From assembly GCA_013041925.1 (NCBI GenBank), contig JABDRB010000018.1, positions 1 through 64,000 on the forward strand: a DNA stretch of 64,000 bases. The letters are read 5' to 3'. This document shows, one piece after another, positions 36,921-47,200 of this stretch (the stretch's first letter is position 1; every line of letters starts with the position of its first letter). Made by a program: the position numbers and the translations under genes. This DNA is from Akkermansiaceae bacterium (GTDB lineage: Bacteria > Verrucomicrobiota > Verrucomicrobiia > Verrucomicrobiales > Akkermansiaceae). The notes under the pieces are model-generated. The model was not told where the DNA came from and did no database searches. It worked only from the letters and a program-made list of their open reading frames with translations.

Positions 36921-39323
36921 ATGAACGTCTCACTCAACTGGCTAAACGACCACCTCGACCTCTCCCACATGTCCCTGCAGGAAATTGATGACCTGCTTAC
37001 CTTTGCAGGCGTTGAGGTGGAGGGGATCTCTCAGAAAGGTGTGCCGTCGGATCACATTGTGGTTGCCCAGGTTAAATCGGCTGAGAAGCATCCGGACGCG
37101 GATAAGCTCAATGTTTGCCAAGTGGACGCGGGAGAAGGTGATCTGCGCCAGATCGTCTGTGGGGCTCAGAATTACAAGGTGGGGGATAAAGTCCCCTGCG
37201 CATTGCCTGGAGCGGATCTTGGGGGTGGATTTGTGATCAAGGAAGGAAAACTACGCGGAGTGGCCTCGTTGGGGATGCTGTGTGGAGCTGGGGAGATTGG
37301 CCTCGTTGATGAGGAGGACGGCCTGATGATCCTGCCCGAGGACATGAAGGTGGGCACCCCGCTGCGGGGAATTTTTAATGCTGATACCATCATTGAAGTG
37401 GAAGTCACCCCCAACCGGCCGGACTTGCTGTCGCACACCGGGATGGCGCGCGAACTGAGTGCGCTTGCTGGGATGGCCCGCAAACCGCTGGATCTTTCGG
37501 TCGCCGAAACCGTTTCCTGTAACCACGTTGTTAAGATTTCTGCGGCTGCATCCTGCCCGTTTTACACTGCGGTAAAAATCTCTGACGTCACCGTCGCGGA
37601 CTCCCCGGCATGGCTCAAGACAAAGCTCGAAGCCATTGGCCTGCGCCCGATCAATAATATCGTTGATGTCACCAACTACGTGTTGCATGAGCTTGGCCAC
37701 CCGCTGCATGCGTTTGACGATTCCAAGGTTTCCGTCCCCATCGATATCCGCATGGCGACCGAGGGCGAAACATTTAACGCGCTCGACGAAGTCGAATACG
37801 CGCTGACGCCCGAGGATGTCGTGATCTCGGATGCCTCTGGGGCCGCTCTTGCCTTGGGCGGGATCATGGGGGGGCTCACCAGCGGCGTCACAGAAACCAC
37901 GACCGACGTCATCCTCGAATCGGCATATTTCACCCCATCAAACATCCGCCGCACGTCACGCCGACTTAACCTGAGCTCGGACTCATCCTATCGCTTCGAG
38001 CGCGGCACAGACCCCCAAGCGGTTCTCGCCGCCTCTGCCTATGCGGCTAAGCTTATCACGGAAATTGCCGGTGGGCGGGTCGAACATGAAACCTGCACCG
38101 CTGGGGCGGCGCCCGAGCTCAATGGACAGGTTGAGCTCGACCCCGACAAGTTGGACCAACTCATGGGCGGCGCGATCTCCCACGAGGGCGCCGAGGATAT
38201 CCTCACCCGCCTCGGACTCGAAAAACTCGATGGCAAGCTCTGGAGCGTGCCAAGCTACCGGCTCGACCTGCACCGCCACATTGACCTCGTCGAGGAAATT
38301 GCGCGTGTGCACGGGCTCGATAATGTGCCGTCGCGTTTCACCGGGACCTATGCACATGAAAGCGAGGTTGATGCGGCATACGACTACCAGATGACTCTGC
38401 GCCGGAAGTTAGCGGCACTGGGTTTTCATGAGACCCAGACGATCAAGCTGATTGCTGAGAGCTCGACGGATGCGACGGTGGCGCAGATGGATACGGCTTT
38501 GCCGCTGCGCCCGTTGCAAGACGGTGACGTCATCCGGGTGGCCCTTCCATTGAGTGAAGATCACGCGATTATGCGCCCTTCGCTCACACCTGGACTTGTC
38601 GCCACGGCCGCGCGCAATATCCGTCAAGGGGCTAAGTCGTTGCTCTTTTTTGAGCTCGGCAGGCAGTTCCGCAACGTCGGCGGGGGAAAGGCTAATGACC
38701 TCGAAGCCGACTCGCTCGCTATGTTGTTAGGAGGCGAAAATAAGCCGTCGACATGGTCGAACCGGTCGTCTGCGATCGATGGATTTGACGTCAAAGCCGC
38801 CATCGAGGCCCTACTTCCTCACCGGGGTATCCAGTTCAATCGCCGCGAGCGTGACGGGTTTATCCTCTCTGCCGATGTCCAGTGCGATGGGAAACCGATC
38901 GGAGCTTTTGCTCAACTCAGCCCGAAAAAATGCCGTGAGCTCGGTAGTGACACTCCGATTTACCTTGTCGAACTTGATGTGAAAAAGTGCCAGCAACTCG
39001 GCACGGGCACCATCCAGGTGGATGAGCTCCCTCAATTCCCTGGATCGAGTCGAGACGCCGCCATGGAGGCGCCGATAGACCTTCCCAATGCGGATATCGA
39101 GAAAGTCATCAAGAAGCACAACGAGAACTTGCTGGTAGCTTTCAGCTGTTTTGACCTATTCACCGACCCCACAGGCGAGAAGCTTCCCGCCGATAAAAAA
39201 TCCATCGCATACACGTTCCACTACCGCTCACCTGAGCGCACGTTAAAGGCGAAGGAGGTCGACCTGGCACACCAGAAATTGCTCGACCAGCTCAGCAAGG
39301 TGCTGCCGGTGACCTATCGCTAA
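36921..39323 (+). CDS. pheT: Phenylalanyl-tRNA synthetase beta subunit
   Basis: 800 residues with full domain set: EMAP-like tRNA-binding domain (residues about 40-150, HPDADKLNVCQVDAG), B3/B4 editing domain (VEVTPNRPDLLSHTGMARELSAL), B5 domain, class II-like core and C-terminal FDX-ACB domain (FPGSSRDAAMEAPIDLPN, YTFHYRSPERTLKAKEVD). It charges tRNA-Phe with PheS, whose gene is not adjacent. Its stop overlaps the end of the convergent apbE gene by 4 bp. Confidence 0.96.
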   Translation: MNVSLNWLNDHLDLSHMSLQEIDDLLTFAGVEVEGISQKGVPSDHIVVAQVKSAEKHPDADKLNVCQVDAGEGDLRQIVCGAQNYKVGDKVPCALPGADLGGGFVIKEGKLRGVASLGMLCGAGEIGLVDEEDGLMILPEDMKVGTPLRGIFNADTIIEVEVTPNRPDLLSHTGMARELSALAGMARKPLDLSVAETVSCNHVVKISAAASCPFYTAVKISDVTVADSPAWLKTKLEAIGLRPINNIVDVTNYVLHELGHPLHAFDDSKVSVPIDIRMATEGETFNALDEVEYALTPEDVVISDASGAALALGGIMGGLTSGVTETTTDVILESAYFTPSNIRRTSRRLNLSSDSSYRFERGTDPQAVLAASAYAAKLITEIAGGRVEHETCTAGAAPELNGQVELDPDKLDQLMGGAISHEGAEDILTRLGLEKLDGKLWSVPSYRLDLHRHIDLVEEIARVHGLDNVPSRFTGTYAHESEVDAAYDYQMTLRRKLAALGFHETQTIKLIAESSTDATVAQMDTALPLRPLQDGDVIRVALPLSEDHAIMRPSLTPGLVATAARNIRQGAKSLLFFELGRQFRNVGGGKANDLEADSLAMLLGGENKPSTWSNRSSAIDGFDVKAAIEALLPHRGIQFNRRERDGFILSADVQCDGKPIGAFAQLSPKKCRELGSDTPIYLVELDVKKCQQLGTGTIQVDELPQFPGSSRDAAMEAPIDLPNADIEKVIKKHNENLLVAFSCFDLFTDPTGEKLPADKKSIAYTFHYRSPERTLKAKEVDLAHQKLLDQLSKVLPVTYR

Positions 39324-40363
39324 TCGGCCCCGGTCTGATGGCTCGGTGCAGACCCATTTTCTGAGGAAATGGATGTGAGGGTGCCGTCGGGTTGGGCGAT
39401 GATGACGAGTGATCGTGCCTGAGGGATACTGAGGTGGGGGTTCACACAGTAGGCGGTGGCGAGTGCGTCGCTGAGGGTGGCATGATCGGCAATGATGGTG
39501 GCGGAGACGCGGGCAGTGAGACCAAGCCCTGTGACCGGATTGACGATGTGTGAATACGATTGCCCACCGATGGTGATCGACTGATGGAGGTCGCCGGATG
39601 TCGAGATGCCGCAGTTGGCAAGGCTAAGGGTAGCGGGACTTAGCTGGTGCTGTGCATCGAGCGTTTTTAGGCGGACCTGCCAGCCGAGCTTCCCTGGCGG
39701 TGGCTCACCGAGACGGACCTCTCCGCCTGCCGTGATGGATGCCCGGGTGATGCCATGGTTGTTGAGAATGTTGAGCATTCCATCGGCGGCGTAGCCTTTG
39801 GCAATCCCACCGAGGTCGAGGCGCATCTCGGGGATGCGTTTGGTGACTGAGTGCGTGGCGGCATCGACGACGAGGTGGCTCCACCCGCTGGCGGCCTTGG
39901 CTTGGCTGATTTGCTCGGGTGATGGAAGTCTACCCGATGTGCGGGCCACGCGCCAGTTTTGTGCATGGTGGCCGAGGGTTGGATCGTAGGCGCCGCCGGA
40001 TTGCTGGGCCAATTCAAGCCCGTGGCGAAGCACATCAAACAGATGATGCGAGACTGGGACAGGTTGGTTGGGTGCCGCGGCATTGAGCTTCATGAGCTCG
40101 CTGGTGGCATCGTAGTCTGAGCAGGCGCTGTTGATCTCAGCGGCGTATTGGAAGGCCGCCTTGGCCGCGGCGTCTGCCATGGCCTGATCCTCGGCATAGA
40201 GTGTGATGGTGAAACGCGTTCCCATCATCGACTGCAGGTAGGTCCGTCGATCCAGCTGGGGGGCAGGAGTGTGTTCTGCTGGTCGCGGTCGGCAGTGGGA
40301 CAAGCAGTGGGTCAGGCAGGATGCCAGCAGGAGTGCCTGCCATGTGAGACGGTAATAGCGCAT
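39320..40363 (-). CDS. apbE: FAD:protein FMN transferase (lipoprotein)
   Basis: 347 residues with a lipoprotein signal (lipobox LLASC). ApbE motifs: MGTRFTITLYAED, SACSDYDATSELMKLN, GGAYDPTLGHH, RLDLGGIAKGYAAD and SHIVNPVTG with metal-binding Asp/Thr region. The enzyme attaches FMN covalently to Thr residues of exported redox proteins such as Rnf/Nqr subunits. Convergent with pheT, overlapping by 4 bp. Confidence 0.9.
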   Translation of the reverse strand: MRYYRLTWQALLLASCLTHCLSHCRPRPAEHTPAPQLDRRTYLQSMMGTRFTITLYAEDQAMADAAAKAAFQYAAEINSACSDYDATSELMKLNAAAPNQPVPVSHHLFDVLRHGLELAQQSGGAYDPTLGHHAQNWRVARTSGRLPSPEQISQAKAASGWSHLVVDAATHSVTKRIPEMRLDLGGIAKGYAADGMLNILNNHGITRASITAGGEVRLGEPPPGKLGWQVRLKTLDAQHQLSPATLSLANCGISTSGDLHQSITIGGQSYSHIVNPVTGLGLTARVSATIIADHATLSDALATAYCVNPHLSIPQARSLVIIAQPDGTLTSISSENGSAPSHQTGAD

Positions 40364-40408
40364 GGTCGGCGGCAGCTGACTGAGGAATTCCCCCGTTGTG
40401 GGGCAGGG

Positions 40409-41035
40409 TTATGGGCGGACGGTGCCAAAGATGCGGTCGCCGGCGTCACCGAGTCCTGGGAGGATGTAGCCTTGCTGGTTGAGTTGGGTATCGAGGGCGG
40501 CGTAATACACCGGCACATCGGGGTGCTCGGCGTGGAGGTTTTTCAGCCCCTCTGGGGCGGCGACGAGGCAGGCGAAGTGGATGTGTTGGGCACCGTGATT
40601 TTTGAGCTTGGACATGGTGGTGCTGGCTGAGCCGCCGGTGGCGAGCATGGGATCCAGGATGATAATTTGGGCATCCTGGATGTTGGCGGGAGCATTGAAG
40701 TAGTAGCTTTCGGGGATGAGTGTATCCTCGTTGCGCGCCACGCCGACGTGGGCGACGGAGGCTTCCGGCAGGAGCCGATGAAAACCTTCCAACATGCCCA
40801 GGCCAGCACGGAGAATAGGAACTAGCACGATTTCCCGTGCAAGCATCTGCCCAGTGGTTATTTCCAAGGGGGTTTCAATTTCGACCGGGAGGGTCGGAAA
40901 GTTGGCCGTGACGGCGGGCACCATCAGCTGCGCGATTTCTTGCACGAAACGGCGGAAATCCGATGACGGGCAATCCCGCTGGCGTAGGCGCGCCATGCGG
41001 TCGTCGATGACCGGGTGCTGGATCGGGTGGTTCAT
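40409..41035 (-). CDS. upp: Uracil phosphoribosyltransferase
   Basis: 208 residues: VPILRAGLGMLEGFHRLLP, the PRPP-binding loop IILDPMLATGGSAS, and the uracil-binding C-terminus YILPGLGDAGDRIFGT. It salvages uracil to UMP. Normal length; start at 41035 is supported by the family length. It lies 45 bp upstream of apbE on the same strand. Confidence 0.95.
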   Translation of the reverse strand: MNHPIQHPVIDDRMARLRQRDCPSSDFRRFVQEIAQLMVPAVTANFPTLPVEIETPLEITTGQMLAREIVLVPILRAGLGMLEGFHRLLPEASVAHVGVARNEDTLIPESYYFNAPANIQDAQIIILDPMLATGGSASTTMSKLKNHGAQHIHFACLVAAPEGLKNLHAEHPDVPVYYAALDTQLNQQGYILPGLGDAGDRIFGTVRP

Positions 41036-41269
41036 GGCTTGCAGTGTGCCGTGTGGCGGAGGAAAAGCGAAGGTTCAAATGCATCTTCGTTGGGACGAGC
41101 ATCCCGTCACCGTGGCGGGACCTGTCGGGGGGGGACGGAGGATGATGAGGGTAAAAAATCGAGGGGAATGAGGATCTTTTGATTGATGCGGGCGGGTTTG
41201 GGGATAAAACGCACAGGGCAGGAAGTGCGCGTGGTTCATCCCGCAGCACGATGAGCCGAATTAAATCAG

Positions 41270-43828
41270 ATGATCTACGTATTAGTTTTTTTGTCAGGGT
41301 TGGCGGGGCTGACCTATGAAATATTATGGATGAAGCAGCTTGGTTTGCTTTTTGGTAGCACCGCCCATGCGGCGTCGGCGACCTTGGCGGCATTTTTTGC
41401 TGGGTTGGCAGCGGGGAGTTGGTTTTGGGGGAGGCGCTCGGCTAGGGCGGGCAATGCGCTGCGCACCTATGCCTGGCTTGAGGTGGCGATTGCCGTGACC
41501 GCGCTGCTCTACTTTGCGATCCTTCGTTTTTACCATCACATTTACCCATCGGTTTACCAGAGTATTGACTCTGATGCGGTGCTTTTGCTGATCAAGTTTG
41601 CGCTCGCCCTGATGCTGATTTTTCCACCTGCCTTTTGCATGGGGGGCACGATTCCTGTCATCGGCCAATACATGATCCGGCGGCAGTCATCCTTTGGGTC
41701 GATGTCGGCGTTGTTATACGGGATCAACACACTGGGTGCGGCGACAGGGGCCACGCTGGCGGGGTTCTTTTTACCGTTGTGGATCGGGTTTACGGCGACC
41801 TGTGCCGCGGCGATGTCCATCACCGGATTGATTGCCCTATCCGCCTTTTACCTATCGCGTAACCCACCGGCACCTGAGGAATGGATGCCTGTGGATGAAA
41901 AAAAGGCGAAGAAGAAGGCGAAGAAGAAGGGCGGGAAAAAGAAAACACAACAAGGGGCGCAGCAAGTAGGAGCGACCACGACGCGGGCGGTCAAGGGGCT
42001 CTGTTTTTTATCGGGTTTTGGGGTGTTGGCGCTTGAGGTGCTCTGGACGCGGATGTTTGCCCAGGTGCTGGAAAATTCCGTGTATACCTTTGCGGCGATT
42101 CTGGTGGTTGTCTTAATCTGCCTTGCCGCTGGCTCGCTGATCAGCTCCCGGCTAGCGCGACTCAAGGCCGACCCCTACTCCGTATTGGCTGTATTGGTTG
42201 TTTCAGGTGGCATCGCTGTGTTGCTGACACCCTTTGTGTTTATGCGTTTGACCGATTCATTCCAGATCCTGACGTCCAAAGGGTCATGGCTGGCTTATGT
42301 CGGGTTGATCTTTAAGACGGGTTTCTTGACCGTCGGTCCGCCTGCTCTGATCCTTGGCACCCTCTTCCCGTTCCTGATGAAGGTCGAAGAAAAACAGGCG
42401 GCATGCGCAGGCCAAAGCTTGGGGCGTTTGGCAATGTTTAATACCGTTGGAGCCATCGTTGGAGCCACCGTGTGTGGGTTTTTCTTTCTCGAGACGCTGG
42501 GCATGTGGCGGACGATGCAGTGGATCTCGGTGATCTACTTGGCCGCCGCTCTCCTCATACCCATCGATTGGGATGGGAAAGGATTTACCATCAAAATGGC
42601 CAGCGTTCTTGCTCTCTTGCTTGTTTTCTCCGTGCTGAATCCCACGCGCTTACCCGTGGTCAGCGTCGATCAAGTGCGCCACCAGGAAAAGATCCTCGAG
42701 ACCTGGGAGGGCAGCGACTGCACGGTGGCCGCGACTCAGGATAAGTATGGGATCTCCCTGAAAATTAACTCGCACTATAACCTGGGATCGACCGGTGCCT
42801 ACATGCAGGAAAAGCTCCAGGCTGATATTCCACTGATGGTTTACCCTGAAACGGAAGACGTATTTTTTCTTGGTATGGGCACGGGCATTACGGCGGGCAG
42901 CGCACTCAGTGAGCAATTTAATGTCAAACGCACGGTGACCTGTGAACTTGTGCCGGAAGTGGTGACTGCGGCTAAAAAATACATGACGGACATCGACGGG
43001 TTTGATTGCACCGGCGGACTGTTTTCCGACCCGCGCTCGACGATTCACGTTGAGGATGGCCGCCACTACTTGATGGCGTCCGGTGATCAGTTTGAGATGA
43101 TTAATGCGGACCTGTTTGTCCCGTATCGCAGTGGCGCGGGGAGTTTGTATAGCAAAGAACATTTTGCCTCAGTAGAAAAAAGTCTCAAGCCGGGCGGCGT
43201 GTTTTTCCAGTGGATTCCCTTATACCAGGTGACAGAAAATGAATTTTCGATCATCGCCAAGACCATGCTGGATGTGTTCGATCAGGTCTCGCTCTGGCGC
43301 AATAATTTTCAACCGGGTGACGAGGTGTTTGCCTTTGTGGGTCACAAGGGGATGGAGCCGCTACCCGCTTGTGATACGGATAGTAGCGCGGATAAGATCA
43401 TGGCCATTGCGGGTAAGTATCACTATGATTTGCAGCGGCTGGCCTTGCCCTTTGACCCTCAAACCATCCTCTTTTTCTACTGTGGAAACCTGACGGAAAA
43501 CAAGGAGCTGTTTGCCGACTACCCCGTCAATACGGATGATCAACCGGTGATTGAATACATGGCTCCGCGCAGCTATCGCAACAAGTCGGGAGCATCGTCC
43601 CCTTGGTTCACTGGGACAAAAATCGCGGGTCTGGTCGAGGAGTTGCAACGCCGATGCCCGCCCGATCAAGATCCACTGCTGGTGAATCGGTCGGCGGCTA
43701 ATCGCAGACTTCCCGTCGCTGGAACCCACTTTCACCGCGCCCGCCTAGCGGAGATGGATCGCGATGAAGAGACATGCATCAAGGCATGGCAACGGTTCGT
43801 CAAGGAATGGACGAACCGCGACGAGTGA
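41270..43828 (+). CDS. Membrane-fused spermidine synthase-like protein
   Basis: 852 residues. Two blocks of membrane helices (about residues 1-200 and 245-460), each beginning with a FLSGxxxLxxExLWxK/R-type motif (FLSGLAGLTYEILWMKQLG; FLSGFGVLALEVLWTRMFA), are joined by a Lys-rich cytoplasmic loop (KKAKKKAKKKGGKKK). The C-terminal spermidine-synthase-like domain contains VFFLGMGTGITAGSAL, a CELVPEVV segment, HVEDGRHYLM and ADLFVPYRSGAGSLYSKEHF. Polyamine substrate residues cannot be verified, so activity may have changed. Such fusions are frequent in Verrucomicrobiota and Planctomycetota. Confidence 0.82.
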   Translation: MIYVLVFLSGLAGLTYEILWMKQLGLLFGSTAHAASATLAAFFAGLAAGSWFWGRRSARAGNALRTYAWLEVAIAVTALLYFAILRFYHHIYPSVYQSIDSDAVLLLIKFALALMLIFPPAFCMGGTIPVIGQYMIRRQSSFGSMSALLYGINTLGAATGATLAGFFLPLWIGFTATCAAAMSITGLIALSAFYLSRNPPAPEEWMPVDEKKAKKKAKKKGGKKKTQQGAQQVGATTTRAVKGLCFLSGFGVLALEVLWTRMFAQVLENSVYTFAAILVVVLICLAAGSLISSRLARLKADPYSVLAVLVVSGGIAVLLTPFVFMRLTDSFQILTSKGSWLAYVGLIFKTGFLTVGPPALILGTLFPFLMKVEEKQAACAGQSLGRLAMFNTVGAIVGATVCGFFFLETLGMWRTMQWISVIYLAAALLIPIDWDGKGFTIKMASVLALLLVFSVLNPTRLPVVSVDQVRHQEKILETWEGSDCTVAATQDKYGISLKINSHYNLGSTGAYMQEKLQADIPLMVYPETEDVFFLGMGTGITAGSALSEQFNVKRTVTCELVPEVVTAAKKYMTDIDGFDCTGGLFSDPRSTIHVEDGRHYLMASGDQFEMINADLFVPYRSGAGSLYSKEHFASVEKSLKPGGVFFQWIPLYQVTENEFSIIAKTMLDVFDQVSLWRNNFQPGDEVFAFVGHKGMEPLPACDTDSSADKIMAIAGKYHYDLQRLALPFDPQTILFFYCGNLTENKELFADYPVNTDDQPVIEYMAPRSYRNKSGASSPWFTGTKIAGLVEELQRRCPPDQDPLLVNRSAANRRLPVAGTHFHRARLAEMDRDEETCIKAWQRFVKEWTNRDE

Positions 43829-43883
43829 CCCGACTAACAATTGCGACCTGGGCAAATTTTTGAATCACCCAGGCTGCGTGATG

Positions 43884-44984
43884 TTAGTAATTCAGTTTAG
43901 CGATCGACTTGGGCAGGAAGATGCCGTCCTTGCGGATGAGTTTACCATCGAAGTAGATCTCACCACCGCCATAGTCCTTACGCTGGATGGAAACTAAGTC
44001 CCAGTGCACCTGTGAGCGGTTTCCGTTATCGGCATCTTCATACGCTTGCCCGGGAGTGAAGTGGAACGATCCAGCGATTTTTTCGTCAAACAGGATATCG
44101 CGCATCGGCTCCATGATCTCGGGATGGAAGCCAAGGGCGAACTCGCCGATGTAGCGGGCACCAGGATCGGCATTGAGGATACGGTTGAGCTCCTTGGTTT
44201 TGCTGCCGGCGTCTGCCTTGACGATTTTGCCTTGCTTGAACTCAAGGCGGATGTTGTCAAAGGGGATGCCTTGGTAAAGCGTTGGGGTGTTGTAAGTGAT
44301 GTGGCCCTCAACGCTGTTCTTGACGGGGGACGTAAAGACTTCGCCGTCAGGCACATTGTAGTTTCCTCCTGAAACAAGGGCCGGGATGTCTTTGATCGAG
44401 AACCGGAGGTCCGTGCCAGGGCCTTTGATGTGCACCTGATCAGTTTGATTCATCAGTCGGCTCAGATTGTTCATCGCAGGCAGCAGGCTCTTGTAGTCGA
44501 GCAGGCAGGCGCGAAAGTAAAAGTCCTCGAATGCCTCGGTGCTCATGCCTGCTTGTTGGGCCATGGACGGGCTGGGCCAGCGGAGCACACACCATTTGGT
44601 TTTTTTGACCCGATAGTTCAACACCTTACGCATGTGGGTCATCATGGTTTTCATCTTGGCCGTTGGGACGTCGCTGTTTTCACAGATGTTATCTGACCCT
44701 CGGATGGCGATATAGGCATCCATGTCCTTCATCTCGGCGAGTTGGTGTTTGGCGATGAGTTGGTATTGTGCGTCGGTGGATTTCATCGCCATTTCGCGGG
44801 TGATGGGCCCGTGTTCGATTTTGACGACGGGGGTGGCTTTTTTGGCGCGGACCTCACGGATCAATGCGACCCCCATGGCATCGGGGACATCATAGAGGTG
44901 GATGAGAACGTTTTCCCCTTTTTTAACGGCGGCGGAGTAATGGACGAGTTGACGGGCGAGTTGGGAAATGCGTGGATCTTGCAT
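43884..44984 (-). CDS. M29-family aminopeptidase
   Basis: 366 residues of the thermophilic-aminopeptidase (AmpS/AmpT) family: [28 protein letters not shown] at the start, [20 protein letters not shown] with a metal-binding Glu, [11 protein letters not shown], and [24 protein letters not shown] carrying His, Tyr and Asp ligands. Cytosolic metallopeptidase that removes N-terminal residues. The start at 44984 fits the family; the longer ORF overlaps purN. Confidence 0.88.
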   Translation of the reverse strand: MQDPRISQLARQLVHYSAAVKKGENVLIHLYDVPDAMGVALIREVRAKKATPVVKIEHGPITREMAMKSTDAQYQLIAKHQLAEMKDMDAYIAIRGSDNICENSDVPTAKMKTMMTHMRKVLNYRVKKTKWCVLRWPSPSMAQQAGMSTEAFEDFYFRACLLDYKSLLPAMNNLSRLMNQTDQVHIKGPGTDLRFSIKDIPALVSGGNYNVPDGEVFTSPVKNSVEGHITYNTPTLYQGIPFDNIRLEFKQGKIVKADAGSKTKELNRILNADPGARYIGEFALGFHPEIMEPMRDILFDEKIAGSFHFTPGQAYEDADNGNRSQVHWDLVSIQRKDYGGGEIYFDGKLIRKDGIFLPKSIAKLNY

Positions 44985-45092
44985 GGCTTCAAGAAGTAGG
45001 AGATCACAGGGAAGAAGCAAGATTTCAATTGAAATTCGTTGGGGGTTCGTTGGGAATTCAGTTGGCATGGGCAAGGATTTTGTGCATAGCCA

Positions 45093-45704
45093 ATGGCCAT
45101 GTCCACTGGCCATCAAACGTTAAAGCTCGGGGTGCTCGGCTCCGGCTCCGGCTCGAATATGCAGGCGATTCTTGATGCCATTGGTAACGGGACGTTGGAC
45201 GCAGAGATTGTTTTGGTGCTTTCTGATAACCCAGAGGCCTACATCCTGAAGCGGGCCGAGATGGCGGGGATCGCTACCGAGGTGATCGATTGTGATGGCT
45301 ATGTGACCCGCTTCCCCGATGACTCTCAGGTGGCCGTGGGTCAAATGCTGCGTGATGCCGGCGTTGATCTCGTCTGTCTCGCGGGATTTATGCGTATCGT
45401 TAAAGCCCCACTGCTCGAGATGTTTCCAGAGCGTCTTCTCAACATCCATCCGTCACTCCTCCCTGCCTACCCTGGGTTGAGGGCATGGGGGCAGGCCGTA
45501 AGCGATGGAGCCAACGAGTCAGGCTGCACCGTCCATTATGTGGATGCCGGCATGGATACGGGACCGATTATTTTACAATCATCCGTGCCTGTGTTAGCAG
45601 GGGACAGCGCGGAAACGTTGCATGCCCGTATTCAGCTGGAGGAACATCAACTCTACCCCGCTGCGATCAGAAAAGTCTGGGCGAAACTTCAATCCGAATC
45701 CTAA
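45093..45704 (+). CDS. purN: Phosphoribosylglycinamide formyltransferase
   Basis: 203 residues: [48 protein letters not shown] (with the catalytic Asn-His pair) and [14 protein letters not shown] with the catalytic Asp. It transfers a formyl group from 10-formyl-THF to GAR in purine synthesis. Followed 15 bp later by an M42 peptidase gene. Confidence 0.95.
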   Translation: MAMSTGHQTLKLGVLGSGSGSNMQAILDAIGNGTLDAEIVLVLSDNPEAYILKRAEMAGIATEVIDCDGYVTRFPDDSQVAVGQMLRDAGVDLVCLAGFMRIVKAPLLEMFPERLLNIHPSLLPAYPGLRAWGQAVSDGANESGCTVHYVDAGMDTGPIILQSSVPVLAGDSAETLHARIQLEEHQLYPAAIRKVWAKLQSES

Positions 45705-45719
45705 TTAAAAATCATTATC

Positions 45720-46964
45720 ATGGCTCAAAAAACGACCTCAAAAAAATCCACGAATACCCCAGCTTGGGGGGAATCCATGCCTAAGGCGCAATTTGAATTC
45801 ATGCGTGAGGTGCTTGCCGCTCCCAGCCCAGTGGGAATGGAGGCGGCCATGTCCTATGGGGTGTTAAAGCCATATTTTGAGAAGTTCATTCCTAAGACCT
45901 GGGCGATTCATCAGTTTAAGGGCAATGCGGGCATTGTGATCGACACCCATCCCGGCCGCGAGGATCTTACCTCGGCCATGATCATTGGTCATGCCGATAA
46001 GATCCGTATGCAGGTTCGCCATATTGATAAGGATGGAAAAATTTGGGTGAACACGGACTCCTTCCTCCCATGCACCCTGATTGGGCACGAAGTAAAACTC
46101 TTTAGTCAGGATCCTAAAAAGCCCGGAAACTACCGGTGTATTGAGGGGGGGACAATCGAAGCACTTGGCGCAATCCATTTCTCAGAACCGGCTCAGCGAA
46201 CAGGTGATAAAGGTCTGAAACCTGAGATGATGTACTTGGAGCTGCAAATGCACGGTGATAGGTGCAAGGAAAGGATCGAGGCGCTCGGTATCCGTCCTGG
46301 CGATCCGATTATCTTGGATCGTCCGATCAGAAAAGGTTTCTCCGACGATACGTTTTATGGTGCTTACCTCGATAATGGTCTGGGGTGTTTTGTCGTGGCG
46401 GAAATTGCTAAGATCCTAGCTAAGGCGCCGCTTAAGAATTTACGTGTCTTGTATACGATTGCCACCCATGAAGAAATCGGTCGCTTTGGTGCCACGGCCA
46501 TTGCGGGTGAGTTGAAGCCGGATATCTTGATTGGCTCAGACGTCAACCACGATTATGATGCGGCTCCAGGGATCGGTGCCAAACGCATGAATCCACTTAC
46601 GATGGGTAAGGGGTTCACCCTGACAAGCGGCTCCGTTACCAGTGAGTTCCTGAACACACTGATTGAAAAATCATGCCGAAAAATGAGCATCCCTTACCAG
46701 ATCGACTTCGCCGGACGCGATACCGGCACCGATGCCATGGCTGCGGCATTGGCTGGGTTTGATAGCGCCTCCACGTCGATCGGCTTCCCGATCCGGAACA
46801 TGCATACCATTTCTGAAACAGGGCACACCGCCGATGTGATGGCGGCGATCCATGGGATGGTCGAGACCTTCCGCACCATGGACAAGATGAACCGAGGTAA
46901 GGGCATTACCCGCGACGACTTGAAGAATGGTCACCCGAGATTGGATGATGCCAAGCGGCTCTAG
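45720..46964 (+). CDS. M42-family aminopeptidase
   Basis: 414 residues of the glutamyl/deblocking aminopeptidase group. Metal ligands are visible in IIGHADKI, GAYLDNGLGC, THEEIGRFGATA (catalytic Glu-Glu), GSDVNHD and NMHTISETGHTADV. These form large tetrahedral cytosolic peptidases. It starts 15 bp after purN and probably shares its transcript. Confidence 0.88.
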   Translation: MAQKTTSKKSTNTPAWGESMPKAQFEFMREVLAAPSPVGMEAAMSYGVLKPYFEKFIPKTWAIHQFKGNAGIVIDTHPGREDLTSAMIIGHADKIRMQVRHIDKDGKIWVNTDSFLPCTLIGHEVKLFSQDPKKPGNYRCIEGGTIEALGAIHFSEPAQRTGDKGLKPEMMYLELQMHGDRCKERIEALGIRPGDPIILDRPIRKGFSDDTFYGAYLDNGLGCFVVAEIAKILAKAPLKNLRVLYTIATHEEIGRFGATAIAGELKPDILIGSDVNHDYDAAPGIGAKRMNPLTMGKGFTLTSGSVTSEFLNTLIEKSCRKMSIPYQIDFAGRDTGTDAMAAALAGFDSASTSIGFPIRNMHTISETGHTADVMAAIHGMVETFRTMDKMNRGKGITRDDLKNGHPRLDDAKRL

Positions 46965-47200
46965 CTCTGCGTGCAACGTCAACGACGATGCCGCTGGCTG
47001 TCGAAATCTGAACGAGAGAAGGCTGAAAGAAGCACCTCGTGTGCGTATTGTCATCTGTGTCCCCTTTCCGTTTTGTGATCGGAAGGCATATAATCCCTAC
47101 TCCGCTCTTGCTGAAAAATTGGCGGGTGAATTTATTCACACGCGGGTATCATGTTAGAAAACTTTTAGCCCCTTGTGGGGGTCTGATTTACCAGAATAGA

